Part shown: positions 1 to 9,737 of the stretch, one piece after another
Layout: every line of letters starts with the position of its first letter
Numbering within the stretch: the stretch's first letter is position 1
NCBI RefSeq assembly: GCF_003951315.1
Contig: NZ_QLJH01000007.1
Span: forward strand, 1 to 64,000
From: Sphingomonas sp. S-NIH.Pt15_0812
Lineage (GTDB): Bacteria; Pseudomonadota; Alphaproteobacteria; Sphingomonadales; Sphingomonadaceae
Direction: 5' to 3'
DNA: 64,000 nt
The notes under the pieces: model-generated
What the model was told of the DNA's origin: nothing
Database searches by the model: none
The model's input: the letters and a program-made list of their open reading frames with translations, nothing else
Made by a program: the position numbers and the translations under genes

Positions 1-1
1 G

Positions 2-445
2 CTGGGGGCGGTGGGGGCGGCGCTGACGCTCGCCGGATCGACCCGTTCCGGTTTGATCGTGGCGTTGGTCGGATGCCTGTTGCTGGGGCTGGGGCGGACG
101 CTGGCGATCCTGCGCGACGAGGCGGCGCTGGTGCGGGCGCAGACCATCGGCATCGCCGTCGTGCCGGCGCTGGCGACGGTCGCGCTCGGCCTGACCTTGG
201 GCATGGCGCAGGGGCAGGCGGTCGGCCTGGTCGGCGCCCTGATGCTCTTGTATCTGGGCGGTTTGGGCGAACGCGCGATCCAGCGTTCGCGCCGCCGCCC
301 CTGGTGGGGCGGCCCGCCCGCCTATCTGCTCTTGCTGGCCGGATCGACCCTAATTGGGACACCTCTCTCAGGTGTGGCGTTGACAGTCGCGTATGCCGCA
401 TCAACGCTGGCGGCTGCAGTGGAGGCCCTGCGCCGCCCTGCTTAA
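2..445 (+). CDS. Polytopic membrane protein, 5' end outside the window
   Basis: The reading frame is already open at the first bases, so the true start lies upstream; an internal GTG at 11 is probably not the start. The visible 147 residues contain about five hydrophobic segments separated by short basic loops, one of them rich in Arg around RSRRRPWW, which indicates an inner-membrane protein. I recognise no catalytic motif and cannot name a family. The stop lies 38 bases before the DUF2336-like gene on the same strand, so the two may be co-transcribed. Confidence 0.6.
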   Translation: MGAVGAALTLAGSTRSGLIVALVGCLLLGLGRTLAILRDEAALVRAQTIGIAVVPALATVALGLTLGMAQGQAVGLVGALMLLYLGGLGERAIQRSRRRPWWGGPPAYLLLLAGSTLIGTPLSGVALTVAYAASTLAAAVEALRRPA

Positions 446-483
446 ACCGTCATTAACTTCATTCCGGTTACTTATCAGCGACA

Positions 484-1593
484 ATGTCGTCAGGTCCAGA
501 CGTGAACGCCCGTGGGACATGGTCCCCGGATGCGCTTGCCGTTCGCGCGGCCGAAGCCGGGACGCGGGCCGACCGGATCCTGCGTGCATCGGTCGACGAC
601 CTGTTCCTTCCCGATGCCGCCCGACTGGGGGATCGCACCCGGCTGACCTTGCACCAGATGCTGCGGGCGATGGTCGCGGCGATCGCGAATGACCTGCGGC
701 ATCAGGTCGCCGGACAGGTCGGGGAGCGGGGCGCGGCGATCCTCACGGACCATGGCCGGACGTTCGATCGGGTGGTGCGGGCGGGGACGCTGCGCGACGA
801 CGCGCTGATCGCGGAGGTGATCGCCCGTGTTCGCCAGGACCTGATCGGGCAGGCGCTGCCGATCGCGGTCGGATCGCCGGACATCCCCAGCCTGCTGGTG
901 CAGCTCGCCACCTCCGTCGATCCCGGGGTGGCGCAGGCGGCGCAGGCGCTGCTCGCCGCCGACAGCCGGCGTCGCGCCGCGCTGGAACAGGCGCAAATGA
1001 CGGAGGCCGACCTGCCGCCCGCCTTGCGACCGGCCCTGGTCTGGTCGGTGGCGGCGGCGATCCGGGATGGCGACGATGCCGAGATCGACCAGGCGCTGGT
1101 CGCCGCCGCCGAACGACGGCTGGCGACACCATTTGCGGGAGACGGGGCGGAGGACGCGGCGATGGCGCTCGCCCGCGCGGTCGATGCGCGGATCGCGGAG
1201 CGTGCCATCCTGCTGCTCGACGCGCTGGGCGATCGTCGGCTCGGGCTGTTCATCGCGGTGATCGCCCATGGCCTGCGCCTGTCGTTCGGGCAGGTGCGGG
1301 CCATGACGCTGGAGCCGGACGACGACCGCTTGTGGCTGGCGCTGCGCGCGCTGGAGCTGGACCGCCCGGTCATCGCCCGGATCGGGCTGGCGCTCGCCGA
1401 TGCCGACCCGGCCCGGGATATCGAATCCCTCGCCGATCAACTCGACGCCATCGCCGCGGTATCGCCGGCGGCGGCGCGCGTGGCCCTGGCGCCGCTGGCG
1501 CTGCCGGACGACTTCCGCCGGGCCATAGCCGCACTGGCGTCGGCCTCGCCGACGCGGCCGCGCGGCCGCGACGGCGAGGGGGCGTGGCGGTGA
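484..1593 (+). CDS. DUF2336-like protein of unknown function
   Basis: This is a 369-residue, Ala/Leu/Arg-rich and probably all-helical soluble protein with no signal peptide or membrane segment. The early block DLFLPDAARLGDRTRLTL followed by a helical repeat pattern resembles the DUF2336 family, which is common in alphaproteobacteria and has no established biochemical role. The assignment is from memory of the family pattern and is tentative. The stop overlaps the GTG start of the following kinase-like gene by four bases (GTGA), so the two products are probably made in step and may work together. An ATG start at 484 fits; no strong ribosome binding site is visible. Confidence 0.6.
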   Translation: MSSGPDVNARGTWSPDALAVRAAEAGTRADRILRASVDDLFLPDAARLGDRTRLTLHQMLRAMVAAIANDLRHQVAGQVGERGAAILTDHGRTFDRVVRAGTLRDDALIAEVIARVRQDLIGQALPIAVGSPDIPSLLVQLATSVDPGVAQAAQALLAADSRRRAALEQAQMTEADLPPALRPALVWSVAAAIRDGDDAEIDQALVAAAERRLATPFAGDGAEDAAMALARAVDARIAERAILLLDALGDRRLGLFIAVIAHGLRLSFGQVRAMTLEPDDDRLWLALRALELDRPVIARIGLALADADPARDIESLADQLDAIAAVSPAAARVALAPLALPDDFRRAIAALASASPTRPRGRDGEGAWR

Positions 1594-2924
1594 TCGCGAT
1601 GCGCATCGCCGTCAGTCCCGTCAGTCATGCGCGGGTCGATGCGGAGGGGCTGTTGCTGTCCGCCGACCCCGCGATCCTCGGGTTGAACGGCCGGGCGGGC
1701 GGCGCGCTGCGCCAGTCGCTCGCGGTGCCGTCCATCGCGATGCTCGCCCGGCTGGCGGTTCGGCTGCAGGTCGCGGTCCAGCGCCGGGTGTCGATCGCCG
1801 ATGGCGAGCAGGACCTGGAACTCTGGGTGAGGGCGCAGCCCGACGGCCATCTGGCGATCAGTGGCTGGTCGGAGACACCCGCCTGGCGCGCCGCGCCGAA
1901 CCCGGTGCCGCCGGTCGTGCCGGCCGGGGCCTGGGGCTGGGAGACGGATGCGTCGCTGCGCCTGACCTATATCGCGCCCGGCGCCGGGATCGCGGGCGGG
2001 GGGGAGGCCTTCACCATGCTCGGCCGGCCGCTGACCAGCCTGTTCGGCTTCGACGAGGGGCCGGACGGCGTGATGCCGATCATGGATGCGCTGGCGCGGC
2101 GGCGGCCCCTGCGTGCGCAGCCCGCGAAACTGCATCCCGGTGGCGCGGCGCTGATGCTGTCGGCCGAGGTGCGGGTCGACCAGATGGGCGGGTTCGCCGG
2201 ACTGTCGGGCATTGCCGAGCCGGTCGCCATGGCCGCTTCACCGGTGGAGGGGCTGTCGGACGGCTTCACCACCGGGCTGGACCGGGCGCTGCGCCGGCCG
2301 CTCGCACGGATCGTCGCCAATGCCGATTCGATCCAGGCGGAGGCCGATGGGCCGATCGCGCGCGACTATGCCGATTATGCGGCCGACATCGCCACCGCCG
2401 GCCGGCACCTGCTGGACCTGGTCGACGATCTGGTCGACCTACAGGCGATCGAGCGGCCCGATTTCACGCCGGAGATCGAGCCGATCGACCTGGCCGATGT
2501 CGCCCGCCGCGCCGCCGGCCTGCTCGCGGTGCGCGCCGACCATGCCGGGGTGATCCTCGACCGCCCGGACCAGGACGAACATGCGGCCGGGCTGGGCGAT
2601 TTCCGCCGCTGCCTCCAGATCGTCGTCAACCTGATCGGCAACGCGATCCGCTATTCGCCCCAGGGCGAGCGGGTGTTCGTGACCGCGATGATGATCAACG
2701 ACCGCGCCTGCGTGACCGTTGCCGACCATGGCAAGGGCATCGCCGAAAAGGATCAGGCGCGCATCTTCGAGAAATTCGAGCGAATCGACCCCAGCGAGCC
2801 GGGCGGCAACGGTCTCGGCCTGTTCATCGCCCGCCGCCTGGCGCGGGCGATGGGTGGCGACCTGACCGTGACGAGCGCACCGGGCGAGGGGGCGCTGTTC
2901 ACGCTGGCCTTGCCGATCGGCTAG
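1590..2924 (+). CDS. Histidine kinase-like protein lacking the phospho-acceptor histidine
   Basis: The 444-residue protein has an N-terminal sensory or PAS-like half without membrane segments, then a dimerisation helix region and an HATPase domain. The ATP-binding boxes are intact: N box NLIGNAIRYSP, G1 DHGKGI, F box FEKFER and G2 GNGLGL. The H box, which normally reads S-H-E-L-R-T-P-L, reads D-R-A-L-R-R-P-L here, so the phospho-acceptor His is Arg 232 (codon 2283-2285, CGG). It may be a pseudokinase or a scaffold of the kind exemplified by DivL, which has Tyr at this place. The GTG start at 1590 is chosen because GAGGGGG lies 7 bases upstream and it overlaps the preceding stop; ATG at 1599 is an alternative. 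Confidence 0.75.
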   Translation: MIAMRIAVSPVSHARVDAEGLLLSADPAILGLNGRAGGALRQSLAVPSIAMLARLAVRLQVAVQRRVSIADGEQDLELWVRAQPDGHLAISGWSETPAWRAAPNPVPPVVPAGAWGWETDASLRLTYIAPGAGIAGGGEAFTMLGRPLTSLFGFDEGPDGVMPIMDALARRRPLRAQPAKLHPGGAALMLSAEVRVDQMGGFAGLSGIAEPVAMAASPVEGLSDGFTTGLDRALRRPLARIVANADSIQAEADGPIARDYADYAADIATAGRHLLDLVDDLVDLQAIERPDFTPEIEPIDLADVARRAAGLLAVRADHAGVILDRPDQDEHAAGLGDFRRCLQIVVNLIGNAIRYSPQGERVFVTAMMINDRACVTVADHGKGIAEKDQARIFEKFERIDPSEPGGNGLGLFIARRLARAMGGDLTVTSAPGEGALFTLALPIG

Positions 2925-3028
2925 GGGCGGGGCCGGTTACTCCGGCGGTTCAGTGCTATAGCGATGACATCGGCTGCCGGCCGGTGCGACCCAGCGTCAC
3001 GACGATCGAACCTAGCGGCGCCCGGCCC

Positions 3029-3235
3029 TCACCGCCGGGGCAGTCGCCGCGCGACCAGCAGCAGGATCAGCCCTGCTACCGCCAGCGCGGCGCCGTAATC
3101 GGCCCATTGCGTCTGGTCGAGCATCGGGCTCGACCGGGGCCAATGGACATAGCCCAGCCCCTGGCCGATCCACAGCATCCCCATCAAGGCCAAGGCCAGG
3201 CCGAGGAGCAGCAGGATCGGACGCAGGGTCTTCAT
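3029..3235 (-). CDS. Small two-helix membrane protein of unknown function
   Basis: A 68-residue protein with two hydrophobic segments: one near the N-terminus (ILLLLGLALALMGMLWIGQG) and one near the C-terminus (AALAVAGLILLLVARRL), separated by a short loop with HWPRSSP. The basic C-terminus suggests that both ends are cytoplasmic. It starts 21 bases after the citrate synthase stop on the same strand, so it is probably the last gene of a gltX-gltA unit. The 100-base stretch between it and the convergent kinase-like gene shows no clear terminator. No function can be assigned. Confidence 0.6.
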   Translation of the reverse strand: MKTLRPILLLLGLALALMGMLWIGQGLGYVHWPRSSPMLDQTQWADYGAALAVAGLILLLVARRLPRR

Positions 3236-3256
3236 GGCCGGATCAGCGCCGAACGA

Positions 3257-4540
3257 TCAGCGCTGGTCGAGGCCGACATAGGAACGCTGCGCCGGGCCGG
3301 TATAGAGCTGGCGCGGGCGGCCGATCTTCTGGTCGGGATCGGTGATCATCTCGTTCCACTGCGCGACCCAGCCGACGGTGCGGGCGAGCGCGAACAGCAC
3401 GGTGAACATCTCGGTCGGGAAGCCGATCGCCGACAGGATGATGCCCGAATAGAAGTCGACGTTCGGGAACAGCTTCTTCTCGGCGAAATAAGGATCGCTG
3501 AGCGCGATCTCTTCCAGCCGCAGCGCCGTCTCGAACACCGGGTCGCTGACCTTGAGCGACTCGAACACCTCGCGCACGGTCTTCTGCATCACCGTCGCGC
3601 GCGGGTCGTAGTTCTTGTAGACGCGGTGGCCGAAGCCCATCAGGCGGAACGGATCGTTCTTGTCCTTGGCGCGGGCGATGAATTCAGGAATGCGATCCGG
3701 CGTGCCGATCTCGCGCAGCATGTTGAGCGCCGCCTCGTTCGCGCCGCCATGCGCCGGACCCCAGAGGCAGGCGATGCCGGCCGCGATGCAGGCGAAGGGG
3801 TTGGCGCCCGACGAACCGGCGAGACGCACGGTCGAGGTCGAGGCATTCTGCTCATGATCGGCATGGAGGATGAAGATCCGGTCCATCGCCTTTTCGACGA
3901 CCGGGTTCACCACATAGGGCTCGGCCGGCACGCCGAATGTCATGCGCAGGAAATTGCCCGTGTAGGACAGCGAGTTGTCGGGATAGACGAAGGGCTGGCC
4001 GACGCTGTACTTATAGGCCATCGCGGCGATCGTCGGGATCTTGGCGATCAGGCGGTGCGAGGCGATGGTGCGCTGCACCGGATCGTGGATGTCGGTCGAG
4101 TCATGGTAGAAGGCCGATAGCGCGCCGACCACGCCGCACATGATCGCCATCGGGTGCGCATCGCGACGGAAGCCGCGGAAGAACGCCGCCAGCTGCTCGT
4201 GCACCATGGTGTGGCGGGTGATGGTGGTGCTGAACGCGGCCAGTTCGTCCTTGGTCGGCAGGTCGCCGTTCAGGAGCAGATAGGCGACCTCCATGAAGCT
4301 GGACTGTTCGGCCAGCTCGCCGATCGCATAGCCGCGGTGGAGCAGCACGCCCTCGTCGCCGTCGATATAGGTCAGCGTCGACTGGCAGGACGCGGTCGAG
4401 GTGAAGCCGGGGTCATAGGTGAAGGCGCCGGTCTGGCCGTACATCTTGCGGATGTCGACCACGTCCGGGCCGATCGTGCCCGTCAGCACCGGATATTCGA
4501 AATCCTTGCCGTCAAGGGATAGCTTCGCTGCGTCAGTCAT
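3257..4540 (-). CDS. gltA: Citrate synthase
   Basis: A 427-residue citrate synthase, which condenses acetyl-CoA and oxaloacetate in the first step of the TCA cycle, in the cytoplasm. The family signature [14 protein letters not shown] is present, with the active-site stretch [12 protein letters not shown] and the [12 protein letters not shown] block. Length and N-terminal extension match the hexameric type found in Gram-negative bacteria. The ATG start has AGAGAGGA about six bases upstream. It lies 19 bases downstream of gltX on the same strand and is probably co-transcribed with it. Confidence 0.97.
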   Translation of the reverse strand: MTDAAKLSLDGKDFEYPVLTGTIGPDVVDIRKMYGQTGAFTYDPGFTSTASCQSTLTYIDGDEGVLLHRGYAIGELAEQSSFMEVAYLLLNGDLPTKDELAAFSTTITRHTMVHEQLAAFFRGFRRDAHPMAIMCGVVGALSAFYHDSTDIHDPVQRTIASHRLIAKIPTIAAMAYKYSVGQPFVYPDNSLSYTGNFLRMTFGVPAEPYVVNPVVEKAMDRIFILHADHEQNASTSTVRLAGSSGANPFACIAAGIACLWGPAHGGANEAALNMLREIGTPDRIPEFIARAKDKNDPFRLMGFGHRVYKNYDPRATVMQKTVREVFESLKVSDPVFETALRLEEIALSDPYFAEKKLFPNVDFYSGIILSAIGFPTEMFTVLFALARTVGWVAQWNEMITDPDQKIGRPRQLYTGPAQRSYVGLDQR

Positions 4541-4559
4541 GATCGTCCTCTCTGAGATC

Positions 4560-6014
4560 TCAATCCGCCATGCGGTCGGCGATCCGACCCAGGCTTTCCT
4601 GGCGCCCTAAAAGGGCGAGCACGTCGAAGATGCCGGGCGAGGTCTTTCGCCCGGTCAACGCGGCGCGCAGGGGTTGCGCGACCTGGCCGAGCTTGACGCC
4701 CTCGGCCTCGGCCACCTGCCGCACCACGGCTTCCAGTGCGTCCGTATCCCAGCCGTCGAGCGCGTCAAGCGCCCCATGAACGGCCGCCAGGATGCGGGGG
4801 GCGTCGCCGGCGAGCAACGGCTCGGCGGCGGCATCGATCGGCAGCGGGCGCGACGTGAACAGAAACTTCGCCCCTTCCGCCAATTCGTTGAGGTTCGCCG
4901 CCCGTGGCTTGAGCGCCGGCATCGCGGCGGTCAGCAGGGCAACGTCGGCTCCCCCCAGTCGTTCCGCGACCAGGGCCGCCAGTCGCGCATCCTCGGCCTC
5001 GCGGATATAGTGGCCGTTCAGATGCTCCAGCTTCTTCAGGTCGAAGCGCGACGGGCTCTTGCCCACCGCCGCCAGGTCGAACCAGCGGACCGCATCCGCG
5101 CGCGCGATGATCTCGGCATCGCCATGGCCCCAGCCCAGGCGGAGCAGGTAATTGTCCAGCGCCTCGGGCAGGATGCCCAGTTCGTCGCGATAGGCCTCGA
5201 TCCCGACCGCGCCGTGCCGCTTCGACAGCTTCGCCCCGTCCGAGCCATGGATCAGTGGGATGTGCGCATAGATCGGCTCGGGCCAGCCCATCGCGCGATA
5301 GATGGGCAACTGGCGGAACGCGTTGTTGAGATGGTCGTCGCCGCGGATGACATGGGTCACGCCCATGTCGTGGTCGTCGACCACCACCGCCAGCATATAG
5401 GTCGGCGTGCCGTCGGAGCGGAGCAGGACCAGATCGTCCAGCTCGGCATTCTGCACGGTCACGCTGCCCTGCACCTGGTCGTCGATCGTCACCGCGCCGG
5501 TTTGCGGCGCGCGCAGGCGGACGACGAAGGGCTGGTCGGCGGGGCCGTCGGTCCGGTCGCGCCACGGGCTGCGGATGCGCAGGGGCTTCTTCGCCGCCTC
5601 CGCCTCCGCGCGCATCGCCGTGATCTCGTCTGCCGTCATATAGCATTTATAGGCGGAACCGTTGGCGATCATCGCCTGGGCGACCTCCGCATGGCGATTT
5701 GCCCGCGCGAACTGGAACACGGCATCGCCGTCCCAATCCAGGCCGAGCCAGCGCATGCCCGCCAGGATCGCGTCGATCGCCGGCTGGGTGGAGCGGACAC
5801 GGTCGGTATCCTCGATACGCAACAGGAACTTGCCGCCGTGATGGCGGGCGAACAGCCAGTTGAACAGCGCGGTGCGCGCACCGCCGAGATGGAGGAACCC
5901 GGTCGGCGACGGTGCGAAACGGGTGACGACGGCGCTGCCCGTGACGGGGGCGGCGGCGGTCGATGGTGTGGCGGACGGCGTGCCGCCCTGATCGGTGGTT
6001 GCGCCCAAGCGCAC
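4560..6014 (-). CDS. gltX: Glutamyl-tRNA synthetase
   Basis: This class I aminoacyl-tRNA synthetase charges tRNA-Glu. The HIGH-type motif is in [14 protein letters not shown] and the KMSKS-type motif is [24 protein letters not shown] is also typical. The frame stays open far upstream, but family similarity begins only about 20 residues before [10 protein letters not shown] therefore place the start at GTG 6014, giving 484 residues. TTG at 6008 is equally possible and has the better spacing from a GGGAG sequence. The divergent comEC starts about 50 bases away. Many alphaproteobacteria have two gltX copies, and I cannot tell which this is. Confidence 0.93.
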   Translation of the reverse strand: MRLGATTDQGGTPSATPSTAAAPVTGSAVVTRFAPSPTGFLHLGGARTALFNWLFARHHGGKFLLRIEDTDRVRSTQPAIDAILAGMRWLGLDWDGDAVFQFARANRHAEVAQAMIANGSAYKCYMTADEITAMRAEAEAAKKPLRIRSPWRDRTDGPADQPFVVRLRAPQTGAVTIDDQVQGSVTVQNAELDDLVLLRSDGTPTYMLAVVVDDHDMGVTHVIRGDDHLNNAFRQLPIYRAMGWPEPIYAHIPLIHGSDGAKLSKRHGAVGIEAYRDELGILPEALDNYLLRLGWGHGDAEIIARADAVRWFDLAAVGKSPSRFDLKKLEHLNGHYIREAEDARLAALVAERLGGADVALLTAAMPALKPRAANLNELAEGAKFLFTSRPLPIDAAAEPLLAGDAPRILAAVHGALDALDGWDTDALEAVVRQVAEAEGVKLGQVAQPLRAALTGRKTSPGIFDVLALLGRQESLGRIADRMAD

Positions 6015-6066
6015 ATGCTCCCAGACTGGATGATCGATGGCCAGGTCAGCCGCCGCCGCCCCTAGC

Positions 6067-8241
6067 ATGGCCCCCACGCCGCGACAAATCCCGGCGGATC
6101 TGCGCGATGCCGCCCGCCGAATCGGCGAGGGGATCGAACGGCGGCTGGAGGCGGAGCGGGACCAGTTGCCGCTCTGGCTGCCGGTGATGCTGGGTCTGGG
6201 CGTGGCATTGTGGTTCGTGCTGCCGGACCCCGCCGCGTGGCGCGCCGTCGCCTGGATCGGACTGGCAGTGGGGCTGGGGGCGCTGGCCCTGTGGCGGGGC
6301 GGGCGCGGATGGCTGGCGGTGGCGCTGGGCGGGATGCTGGTAACGGCGGGCGTGACGCTGGCCTGGAGCCGGGCCGGACGGGTGGCGGCCCCGGTGCTGC
6401 GCGCACCGATGATCCTGCGCTTCGATGCCGGGGTCGAGCGGATCGAGCCGCTGCCGGCGCGCGGACTGGTGCGGCTGACGCTGCGTCCGACGGGGCCGGG
6501 GCTGGTGGCCTCGGGCGGCCGGCGGCCGCTGCCGCCCCGGCTGCGGATCAACCTGGCGGAGGCGGACGTGCCGGCCGGGCTGGCGGTGGCGGCGCGCCTC
6601 CGCCTGCGCGCGCGGCTGCTGCCACCGCCCGAGGCCGCGGTGCCGGGGGCCTATGACTATGCGCGCGCCGCCTGGTTCACCGGGATCGGCGCGACCGGGC
6701 GGGGCTTCGCGCCGGTCGAGATATTGCTCCCCGGCCGGACCGCGCCGCCGCTCCGGGCCGCGCTGACCGGTCATATCGTCCGGCAATTGCCGGGCAGCGA
6801 GGGCGGGATCGCGGCGGCGTTGGTCACCGGCGACATGGGAGCGATCGGGCAGGAGGATTCGGAGGCGATGCGCACCGCCGGGCTGGCGCATCTGCTGTCG
6901 GTCAGCGGCCTCCACATCACCGCCGTGGTGGGCGCGACGATGCTGCTGGTCCTGCGGCTGCTGGCGCTGGTGCCGTGGCTGGCGCTGCGGGTCCGCCTGC
7001 CCCTGGTCGCGGGGGGCGCGGGCGCGGCGGCGGCGATCTTCTATACTTGGCTGACCGGGGCGGAGGTGCCGACGATCCGAAGCTGCGTCGCGGCGCTGCT
7101 GGTGCTCGCCGCGCTGGCGCTCGGCCGGCGGGCGATGACGCTCCGGCTGGTGGCGGGGGGCGCGATGCTGGTGCTGCTGCTCTGGCCCGAGGCGCTGGTC
7201 GGCCCCAGCTTCCAGCTCTCCTTCGCGGCGATCGTCGCGATCGTGGCCTTGCACGATCATCCCGCACTGCGCCGCTTCGCCGAGCCGCGCGAGAAAGCAC
7301 GAATCGGACGGCTGGGTCGCCACCTGGTCCTGCTGCTCGCCACCGGCATCGCGGTGGAGGCGGCGCTGATGGGGATCGCGGTCTATCACTTCCACAAGGC
7401 GGGGCTGTACGGCGCGCTGGCCAATATCGTCGCGATCCCGCTGACCACCTTCCTCATCATGCCGCTCGAACTGCTGGCGCTGCTGCTGGATGCGATCGGG
7501 CTGGGCGGGCCGGCCTGGTGGCTGACCGGCCAGGCGATCGGGCTGCTGCTCGGCGGCGCGCGGTTCGTCGCCAGCCTGCCCGGCGCGACCGCCGCCTGGC
7601 CGTCCATGCCGTCGGGCGCATTCGCGCTGATGATCGCCGGGGGGCTGTGGTTGGCCTTGTGGCGGACGCGCTGGCGACGTTGGGGCGTCGCGCCGCTGCT
7701 GGCGGGCGCACTATGGGCGTGGTCGACGCCGCCGCCCGACCTGATCGTCAGCGGCGACGGGCGCCATGCCGCCGTCCGGCTGGCCGATGGTCGCGTCGCG
7801 ATGCTGCGCGACCGCACCGGGGACTATATGCGCGACCTGCTCGCCACCAATGCCGGCGTCGCCGAACCGGACCTGCTGTCCGACGAAGGCGGCGCGCGCT
7901 GCAACGCCGATCTGTGCATGGCCGATGCGGGGCAGGGGGCGGCGCGGCTGCGCGTGTTGATGGTGCGGAGCGCCTATCACCCGCCGAAGGCGGCGCTGGT
8001 CGCGGCGTGTGCGCGGGTGGATGTGGTCGTCGCCGACCGTTGGCTGCCGAGCGCCTGTCGGCCGGCATGGCTCCGGCTCGATCCCTCCACCCTGTCCGCA
8101 ACCGGAGGCGTGGCGATCGGGGCCGGAGCGGGGCGGGTGGTGACGGTCCGCCGGATCGGCGACCGTCACCCCTGGATCAGGCCGATGCTTCCGCTTCGAC
8201 GCGCGGCTTGGCGGGCTGGAACTCGCCGTCCGCATCCATGA
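6067..8241 (+). CDS. comEC: ComEC/Rec2 family DNA-uptake channel protein
   Basis: A large polytopic inner-membrane protein of about 724 residues. It has an N-terminal membrane pair, a DUF4131-like soluble domain, and a Competence domain marked by [14 protein letters not shown] and [16 protein letters not shown]. In the family this channel carries single-stranded DNA across the inner membrane. The C-terminal 170 residues are soluble but show no HxHxDH metallo-beta-lactamase motif, so the nuclease-like domain found in some ComEC proteins is missing. ATG 6067 is used; ATG 6037 is also in frame, and neither has a good ribosome binding site. The 3' end overlaps the convergent carbonic anhydrase gene by 65 bases. 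Confidence 0.9.
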   Translation: MAPTPRQIPADLRDAARRIGEGIERRLEAERDQLPLWLPVMLGLGVALWFVLPDPAAWRAVAWIGLAVGLGALALWRGGRGWLAVALGGMLVTAGVTLAWSRAGRVAAPVLRAPMILRFDAGVERIEPLPARGLVRLTLRPTGPGLVASGGRRPLPPRLRINLAEADVPAGLAVAARLRLRARLLPPPEAAVPGAYDYARAAWFTGIGATGRGFAPVEILLPGRTAPPLRAALTGHIVRQLPGSEGGIAAALVTGDMGAIGQEDSEAMRTAGLAHLLSVSGLHITAVVGATMLLVLRLLALVPWLALRVRLPLVAGGAGAAAAIFYTWLTGAEVPTIRSCVAALLVLAALALGRRAMTLRLVAGGAMLVLLLWPEALVGPSFQLSFAAIVAIVALHDHPALRRFAEPREKARIGRLGRHLVLLLATGIAVEAALMGIAVYHFHKAGLYGALANIVAIPLTTFLIMPLELLALLLDAIGLGGPAWWLTGQAIGLLLGGARFVASLPGATAAWPSMPSGAFALMIAGGLWLALWRTRWRRWGVAPLLAGALWAWSTPPPDLIVSGDGRHAAVRLADGRVAMLRDRTGDYMRDLLATNAGVAEPDLLSDEGGARCNADLCMADAGQGAARLRVLMVRSAYHPPKAALVAACARVDVVVADRWLPSACRPAWLRLDPSTLSATGGVAIGAGAGRVVTVRRIGDRHPWIRPMLPLRRAAWRAGTRRPHP

Positions 8242-8842
8242 CGTGCAACTGTCCGTCGCCGATCGCGAAGACCGCGCCGTGCAGCTTCAGCCGACCGGCG
8301 GCCTCGGCCTCCTGCACGAAGGGGAAGGTGCGCAGGTTGGCGAGCGAGGTGCGGACCGACTCGCGCTCCATCGCGCGGCGTGCATCCTCGGAGTCCGCAT
8401 CGGGAAATTCCGAGCGGACCTTGTCGCGCGCATCGTCGAGCAGGTGCACCCAGTCGGAGATGAAGCCACCCTTGCCCGGCTCGGCATCGTCGAACGTGCC
8501 GGCCAGCGCCGCCTTGCAACCGCCGCAGCGGCCATGGCCCAGCACGACGATCTCCGACACCTTGAGCTGCGTCACCGCGAATTCCAGCGCGGCCGACACG
8601 CCGTGATGACCGCCACCGGTCTCGCAGGGCGGCACCAGATTGGCGACGTTGCGGACGACGAACATCTCGCCCGGCAGCGTATCGAAGATCTGCGCGGGTT
8701 CGACACGGCTGTCGGAGCAGGCGATGACCATCACCCGCGGCTCCTGACCGTCCTTCAGCTTGGCCCAACGCTCGCGCTGACGCCGCCAGTCGGCGGTCCG
8801 AAAGCGCTGATATCCATCCACCAGATCGGCGAAATCCGTCAT
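8177..8842 (-). CDS. Beta-class carbonic anhydrase
   Basis: A 221-residue beta-carbonic anhydrase that interconverts CO2 and bicarbonate. The zinc ligands and catalytic pair are visible as C42 and D44 in ACSDSRV, and H103 and C106 in GHGRCGGC. No signal peptide is seen, so it is expected to be cytoplasmic. It is a single gene with its own upstream region. A GGAAC-N16-GGTT sequence 43 bases upstream of the start may be a stress-sigma-factor promoter. The 3' end overlaps comEC on the other strand. Confidence 0.95.
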   Translation of the reverse strand: MTDFADLVDGYQRFRTADWRRQRERWAKLKDGQEPRVMVIACSDSRVEPAQIFDTLPGEMFVVRNVANLVPPCETGGGHHGVSAALEFAVTQLKVSEIVVLGHGRCGGCKAALAGTFDDAEPGKGGFISDWVHLLDDARDKVRSEFPDADSEDARRAMERESVRTSLANLRTFPFVQEAEAAGRLKLHGAVFAIGDGQLHVMDADGEFQPAKPRVEAEASA

Positions 8843-8884
8843 GTTGATCTATCTCCCGTATTGCCGCCGGAGCGGCCCTATCGA

Positions 8885-8909
8885 AACCACGCCAGATCGG
8901 GCGGGTTCC
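8885..8909 (-). promoter_or_regulatory. Possible EcfG-type promoter of carbonic anhydrase
   Basis: On the minus strand GGAAC (8909-8905) is followed after exactly 16 bases by GGTT (8888-8885). The general stress sigma factor EcfG of alphaproteobacteria recognises GGAAC-N16/17-cGTT, in which the C is the weakest position. The site lies 43 bases upstream of the ATG. It is one base off the consensus, so it is only suggestive. Confidence 0.35.
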
Positions 8910-8948
8910 CGACGGCTTCTGACGATCGCGCGCCGCGGCGGCAAGGCC

Positions 8949-8968
8949 GGCGACCGAAACCGGTCGCC
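8949..8968 (-). terminator. Hairpin downstream of phoB, possible terminator
   Basis: GGCGACCG and CGGTCGCC form a perfect 8-base-pair stem with a 4-base loop, about 75 bases beyond the phoB stop. No T-run follows on the minus strand, so termination here is only a guess. The rest of the 200 bases between carbonic anhydrase and phoB holds nothing else I can support. Confidence 0.3.
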
Positions 8969-9044
8969 TTCCGCAGGATTCGCAAGCCGTTACGCGGCAA
9001 GGCGGTCGCTGGTTCCGATGGGACGGACGAGGAAGATGATGCGC

Positions 9045-9737
9045 TCAGCCGTCCGCGTCGAGCGCATAGCCCGCGGACCGGACGGTGCGGATGATGTCCG
9101 GCCGGTCGCCGATGTTGATCGCCTTGCGCAGGCGGCGGATATGCACGTCGACCGTCCGGCTCTCGATATCGCTGTCATGGCCCCAGACCGCGTCGAGCAG
9201 CCGCTCGCGCGAGAAGACCCAGCCGGGATGCTCCAGGAAATGCTTGAGCAGCCGGAATTCGGTGGGGCCGAGCGGCACCGTCTCGCCGCCGCGCCGTACC
9301 TTGTGGCCGACCGTGTCCATCTCGATATCGGCATAGGTCAGCGCCTCGCCCGCCAGCGCCGGCCGCACGCGGCGCAGCACCGCGCCGACCCGCGCGACCA
9401 GCTCGCGCGGCGAGAAGGGCTTGGTGACATAATCGTCCGCGCCCGTCTCCAGCCCGCGCACCCGGTCCTCCTCCTCGCCGCGCGCGGTGAGCATGATGAT
9501 CGGCACGTTCTGCGTCTCGGGCGCGCGGCGCAGGCGGCGGCAGACCTCGATCCCCGACAGCCCCTCGACCATCCAGTCGAGCAGCACGATGTCGGGCGCC
9601 TGTTCGCGCGCCAGCAGCAGCGCCTCTTCCCCGTCGGGGGTATGCGCCACCTCGAAATCCTCGCGGCCGAAATGATAGCGGAGCAGCTCGGCCAGCGCCG
9701 CATCATCCTCGACCAGCAGCATCTTCACGCGCGCCAT
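9045..9737 (-). CDS. phoB: Phosphate regulon response regulator PhoB
   Basis: A 230-residue OmpR-family response regulator. The receiver domain has acidic residues E10, D11 and D12, phospho-acceptor D54 in LLDWM, T84 and K106 (TKPFSPREL). The C-terminal winged helix contains the typical DAVWGHDSDIESRTVDVHI stretch. In the family PhoB is phosphorylated by PhoR under phosphate limitation and activates genes with Pho boxes. It is the last gene of the phoR-pst-phoU-phoB cluster and overlaps the end of phoU by 13 bases. Confidence 0.96.
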   Translation of the reverse strand: MARVKMLLVEDDAALAELLRYHFGREDFEVAHTPDGEEALLLAREQAPDIVLLDWMVEGLSGIEVCRRLRRAPETQNVPIIMLTARGEEEDRVRGLETGADDYVTKPFSPRELVARVGAVLRRVRPALAGEALTYADIEMDTVGHKVRRGGETVPLGPTEFRLLKHFLEHPGWVFSRERLLDAVWGHDSDIESRTVDVHIRRLRKAINIGDRPDIIRTVRSAGYALDADG

